Assembly (NCBI RefSeq): GCF_002954615.1
Contig: NZ_MSCJ01000001.1
Location: 2,728,001-2,792,000, forward strand
DNA: 64,000 nt
From: Photobacterium angustum
Lineage (GTDB): Bacteria; Pseudomonadota; Gammaproteobacteria; Enterobacterales; Vibrionaceae
Reading direction: 5' to 3'
Below are positions 61,187 through 64,000 of this stretch, in pieces. Position 1 is the first letter of the stretch, and every line of letters begins with the position of its first letter. Made by a program: the position numbers and the translations under genes. Below the pieces are notes generated by a model. The model made no database searches, was not told where the DNA came from, and saw only the letters and a program-made list of their open reading frames with translations.

Positions 61187-61190
61187 AAGA

Positions 61191-61244
61191 AAAGACAGTG
61201 AAATATCGTTAAAGCAAACTTTCCCCTTTAACGATATTGTCTTT
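61191..61244. terminator. Long bidirectional hairpin between the FliL-like gene and glpG
   Basis: A thirteen-base inner stem AATATCGTTAAAG/CTTTAACGATATT (61202-61214 and 61226-61238) is extended outside a small bulge by AAAGACA/TGTCTTT. It acts as the shared end of two convergent genes. Confidence 0.78.
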
Positions 61245-61247
61245 CCA

Positions 61248-62093
61248 TTATTGAGCACGCTTTGATGGGTTTACTTTAGCGTCAAATAACGCAATCACAC
61301 AGCCTGAAATTAAGCCAAATAAATGCGCCATATTGGCAATCGACATTCCCATCGGCTCAGCAAATCCAATCACTAACCATACCAACATAAACACAACGTA
61401 AGAGCGGGCAATCACTAAACCGCGCTGTGGTGCCAGCCATCCCATCCACCAGATGTAGCCTAATAGCGCATACACCACACCAGATAAACCGCCGAAATTA
61501 GGCCCATCAAGCCAGAACTGACCAAAACCTGAAACTAATGAGGACAGTAAAAAAATCTGCACTAATTTAGCAGAACCACTATGACGTTCAATTTGCCCGC
61601 CCAGTAACCACCACCATAGGCAGTTAAAAATCACATGAATAGGAGAAAAATGCAGTAATGCGTGAGAGAAGTAACGCCATAATTCCCATTGATCGCCATT
61701 CATAAACGGGAAATGTAGCCACTCAAATAAGACCTGTTCAAAACCGAGTAACCATAAGCCATAAATCACCAATGATGCGACCATGACCAATAAGGTAAAA
61801 GGCCCTGCTTGAGCTTTAACCATATTGATCAAACTTGGATTACTGTAGTTAAACTTTGCGGTTCGGCTTTCAGCGACTTGCCAAGATGCCGCTTGATATT
61901 TTTTATTATTGGGGTCGAGTAAAAATGCATTAAGCTCAGCTTCTGCTTCAACAAGGTATTGCTCATCTGCCAACCATAATGCAAATTTACCTTCAGGCTC
62001 TGGCGCCATCGATATTTCGATACCTCGATAGGCCATATAATCGATAAAAGCTTGTGCCTGTCGTGGGTTATAAAATCCCGCTAAGCGATACAT
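61248..62093 (-). CDS. glpG: Rhomboid intramembrane serine protease GlpG
   Basis: 281 residues from the ATG at 62093. An N-terminal cytoplasmic domain (about 1-90, FYNPRQAQAFIDYM) is followed by six membrane helices. The catalytic Ser is in GGLSGVVYAL and the His in ANMAHLFGL; HVIFNCLWWWLLGG is the conserved oxyanion and helix-2 region. It cleaves membrane proteins inside the bilayer. glpE lies 79 bases upstream on the same strand, the usual pair. Confidence 0.95.
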   Translation of the reverse strand: MYRLAGFYNPRQAQAFIDYMAYRGIEISMAPEPEGKFALWLADEQYLVEAEAELNAFLLDPNNKKYQAASWQVAESRTAKFNYSNPSLINMVKAQAGPFTLLVMVASLVIYGLWLLGFEQVLFEWLHFPFMNGDQWELWRYFSHALLHFSPIHVIFNCLWWWLLGGQIERHSGSAKLVQIFLLSSLVSGFGQFWLDGPNFGGLSGVVYALLGYIWWMGWLAPQRGLVIARSYVVFMLVWLVIGFAEPMGMSIANMAHLFGLISGCVIALFDAKVNPSKRAQ

Positions 62094-62172
62094 AATGATG
62101 ACCTTTCTGTTCAAAAATAGAATCTGACTTAAGATCTATCATTATCGCGCGCTCGATACCACTGTAAAGCCT

Positions 62173-62499
62173 TTATGCTTCAATCACAGGTAATGCCGCA
62201 CGACGCCAACCTTCAAAGCCACCATCTAAGCTATACACATTTTCATAACCTTGATTGATCAAATACTGTGCAGCGCCTTGACTACTGATACCGTGGTAGC
62301 ACATCACAATCACCGGCTGCTCAAAGTCCACCTGATCCATCCAGCTAACCATGGTGTCATTGGTTAAATGAAACGCTTGCTCTGGGTGCGCTAGGGCAAA
62401 TGACTGAGGATCGCGAATATCGACTAAAACTGCCTGACTATCCGTTTGTTGTAATAACTGATAGGCCTGCTCGACTGAGATATGTTGAAACTGTTCCAT
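62173..62499 (-). CDS. glpE: Thiosulfate sulfurtransferase GlpE
   Basis: 108 residues, a single rhodanese domain. The active-site Cys is in [14 protein letters not shown] and [19 protein letters not shown] is the conserved front segment. It transfers sulfur from thiosulfate to cyanide in vitro; the natural acceptor may be thioredoxin or other thiols. Cytoplasmic (no signal peptide). It is the first gene of glpE-glpG. Confidence 0.95.
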   Translation of the reverse strand: MEQFQHISVEQAYQLLQQTDSQAVLVDIRDPQSFALAHPEQAFHLTNDTMVSWMDQVDFEQPVIVMCYHGISSQGAAQYLINQGYENVYSLDGGFEGWRRAALPVIEA

Positions 62500-62683
62500 G
62501 ATTTTCCTTTACCTGACTTGTTATTTTTATCATCGCATCGTGATCTACCAATGCTCAATAATATGATCCGCTAAACCTATACAAGATCCTTTTCACATGA
62601 TCCTGACTTTTACTGCGGTATCTCATTATTAAACACAGTATACCTCAGCTTCTGGGGAATATATTCCACGCCAAAATCAGGGT

Positions 62684-62692
62684 TTATCCACA
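62684..62692 (+). promoter_or_regulatory. DnaA box (perfect TTATCCACA)
   Basis: Exact match to the high-affinity R1-type 9-mer, plus orientation. Confidence 0.75.
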
Positions 62693-62781
62693 CACAGGTA
62701 TCTTATCGGCTCATGAAGTTTCAAATGAAGACAAAGGCTTGTCGATGATCATAACCTCAACACGAACACAAAGTAACCATC

Positions 62782-62790
62782 TGTGGAAAA
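62782..62790 (-). promoter_or_regulatory. DnaA box (TTTTCCACA)
   Basis: Matches the looser consensus TTWTNCACA on the minus strand. Confidence 0.6.
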
Positions 62791-62864
62791 AGCTGTGAAT
62801 TGCGTTGATAATGTGTTTTAGCAACAAAGGATCCACTACATATAGTTAGGATCCGATCATAAAC

Positions 62865-62873
62865 TGTGGATAA
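62865..62873 (-). promoter_or_regulatory. DnaA box (perfect TTATCCACA)
   Basis: Exact R1-type 9-mer on the minus strand. It lies a few bases to the right of two close GATC sites (GGATCC and GATC). Confidence 0.75.
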
Positions 62874-62902
62874 CATGCTATTTAGTACACAACTATACCC
62901 AC

Positions 62903-62924
62903 AATTGTGATGTTTATCTCATTA
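62903..62924. promoter_or_regulatory. CRP-like site
   Basis: TGTGA-TGTTTA-TCTCA differs from TGTGA-N6-TCACA at one base and has AT-rich flanks. It lies about 400 bases upstream of glpE, rather far for direct activation, so its target is uncertain. Confidence 0.45.
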
Positions 62925-62998
62925 TATTCAAGGTGATAGTCAACTAGCTCAATTGCGTTAGATCACTCTGTTTCTAAGCTCATTACGGATCCTCAGGC

Positions 62999-63026
62999 AC
63001 AAAAAAGCCGACACTTAGGTCGGCTT
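62999..63026 (-). terminator. Terminator after rpoH
   Basis: Stem AAGCCGAC/GTCGGCTT with a six-base loop and a T run on the minus strand. Confidence 0.85.
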
Positions 63027-63048
63027 CTCATCTTCACAATGCAAAGGA

Positions 63049-63909
63049 TCAATAAAAATCGCCCACTGCATCTTTTAACTTTTTCATCGCATTTTTTTCT
63101 AACTGGCGAATACGCTCGGCAGAAACACCGTAATTATCGGCTAAATCTTGCAACGTTGATTTTTCATCATCTAACCAACGTGAACGTACGATATGCTGAC
63201 TACGTTCATCAAGGCTCGCTAACGCCTGAGATAATCGATTGTTCGCATGATTTTCCCAGTTGTTTTCTTCATATGTTAATGCGACATCAGAGCTTTTATC
63301 TTCTAAATAGTAAGCTGGAGCAACCGGTGTGGTATCACGCTCATCATCGTCATTTTGCATTTCAAACGTAGGATCTTGCGCTGCGAGACGTGATTCCATT
63401 TCACGTACATCGGAAGGTTCAACCCCAAGCTGCTCTGCGACCATATTGACTTCATCATTATTAAACCAACCCAAGCGCTTTTTCGACTTACGTAGGTTAA
63501 AGAATAATTTACGTTGTGCCTTGGTCGTTGCAACTTTCACAATTCGCCAATTACGCAGTACATATTCATGGATCTCTGCTTTAATCCAATGCACAGCAAA
63601 CGACACGAGTCGTACCCCAACTTCGGGGTTAAATCGTTTCACTGCCTTCATTAAACCAATATTGCCCTCTTGAATAAGATCGGCAATTGGTAGGCCATAA
63701 CCAGAGTAACCACGAGCAATATGAACAACGAAGCGCAGATGCGACATTACTAATGCTTTCGCAGAATTAATATCATCATCGTAATGCAGACGTTCAGCTA
63801 ACTCTTTCTCACGCTCAGGCGTAAGCATTGGATAACGATTAACAGTTTGGATATAACTATCTAAACTTTCCGTTGATACCAGAGCCATTGCAGACATCTC
63901 TTGTGACAT
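63049..63909 (-). CDS. rpoH: RNA polymerase sigma-32 factor (heat shock)
   Basis: 286 residues. Region 2 ([37 protein letters not shown]) binds the -10 element. The RpoH box QRKLFFNLR is present, and region 4 ends with the helix-turn-helix ([22 protein letters not shown]). It directs transcription of chaperones and proteases after heat or misfolding stress. The Shine-Dalgarno GAGG is at good spacing. The leader to the right contains a short palindrome (63944-63956); the upstream gene is outside the window. Confidence 0.97.
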   Translation of the reverse strand: MSQEMSAMALVSTESLDSYIQTVNRYPMLTPEREKELAERLHYDDDINSAKALVMSHLRFVVHIARGYSGYGLPIADLIQEGNIGLMKAVKRFNPEVGVRLVSFAVHWIKAEIHEYVLRNWRIVKVATTKAQRKLFFNLRKSKKRLGWFNNDEVNMVAEQLGVEPSDVREMESRLAAQDPTFEMQNDDDERDTTPVAPAYYLEDKSSDVALTYEENNWENHANNRLSQALASLDERSQHIVRSRWLDDEKSTLQDLADNYGVSAERIRQLEKNAMKKLKDAVGDFY

Positions 63910-64000
63910 TCAAAGACCTCGTATGTTTGTGCTATTTTTGTTCTATCGTAACGATAAATAAACGACAACGAACGTTACGTGAACATGCAATAATGCCTGT

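Larger units (their letters stand above)
62500..63048. other. Intergenic region with DnaA boxes and many GATC sites (glpE to rpoH)
   Basis: 549 bases upstream of glpE and downstream of rpoH. It contains three DnaA boxes (62684, 62782, 62865), about ten GATC sites between 62541 and 62990 where about two are expected by chance, a CRP-like site and the rpoH terminator. No gene is seen. This resembles a DnaA-binding control locus; see the findings. Confidence 0.65.

Noticed and set aside
62500..63048. Chromosomal replication origin (oriC)
   Set aside because: Only three DnaA boxes, no clear AT-rich 13-mer array, and the usual mnmG/mioC/dnaA neighbours are absent; reported instead as a possible DnaA-binding control locus.
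63944..63956. Regulatory palindrome TATCGT-A-ACGATA in the rpoH leader
   Set aside because: Short and AT-rich; may be chance or part of an mRNA thermosensor structure, but cannot be supported from this partial leader.

Overview
The window is an almost gap-free stretch of gammaproteobacterial core chromosome. Gene content, gene order and protein similarity point to the Vibrionaceae, most likely Photobacterium or a close relative; this is my inference from remembered family sequences, not from a search. Characteristic blocks include gmk-rpoZ-spoT-trmH-recG, ompR-envZ, greB-tex, bioH-comF-nfuA, rpmB-rpmG-mutM, radC/coaBC-dut-slmA/pyrE-rph, and lexA/plsB/ubiA-ubiC. No rRNA, tRNA, insertion sequence, prophage or CRISPR array was seen. 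All protein genes look intact except cpxA, which is cut by the left edge.

Layout. 1-9.1 kb: the cpxA 3' end, a Cache-type diguanylate cyclase, trmL, cysE, the rhodanese/secB/gpsA group, gpmI and envC. 9.1-22 kb: the lipopolysaccharide (LPS) region. It holds a TetR regulator divergent from hldD, then lpxM, an O-antigen-ligase-like gene, a GT4 transferase, waaF and waaA. Next come kdkA divergent from an OpsX-like heptosyltransferase, waaE, coaD, an AT-rich accessory GT2 gene and a UDP-glucuronate epimerase. 22-30 kb: mutM, ribosomal proteins L28 and L33, radC, coaBC, dut, slmA, pyrE-rph and yicC. 30-36.3 kb: the gmk to recG stringent-response and recombination operon. 36-45 kb: envZ-ompR, greB, tex, bioH, comF, nfuA and a secreted 3D-domain protein. 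45-54.4 kb: a DinF-like MATE transporter followed by a complete caa3-type cytochrome c oxidase locus (coxII with a fused cytochrome c domain, coxI, ctaG, coxIII, SURF1, an SCO-like protein, ctaA, ctaB). 54.7-64 kb: a methyltransferase under a perfect Fur box, lexA with two SOS boxes, plsB, ubiA-ubiC, a FliL-like protein, glpG, glpE and rpoH.

How the genes work together. The LPS block covers inner-core assembly from ADP-heptose supply (hldD) and Kdo transfer (waaA) through Kdo phosphorylation (kdkA), heptose I and II addition (OpsX-like, waaF) and glucose addition (waaE) to outer sugar transfer and ligation. The pairing of KdkA with an OpsX-like enzyme suggests a Haemophilus/Vibrio-type core with one phosphorylated Kdo. 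The cox locus carries structural subunits, copper delivery (CtaG and perhaps the SCO-like protein) and heme A synthesis (CtaB, CtaA), so it could be a self-sufficient terminal oxidase module.

Most interesting non-coding signals. A 549-base gap between glpE and rpoH holds two perfect DnaA boxes, one consensus-compatible DnaA box and about ten GATC sites. A perfect 7-1-7 Fur box overlaps the promoter of the orphan methyltransferase. A 30-base perfect palindrome lies after yicC, a 16-base palindrome lies in the slmA leader, and an attenuator-like hairpin sits between rph and pyrE. I did not find a convincing wholly new multi-gene system; the best candidates for new biology are the DnaA-box cluster, the Fur-linked methyltransferase and the SCO-like protein of the oxidase cluster.
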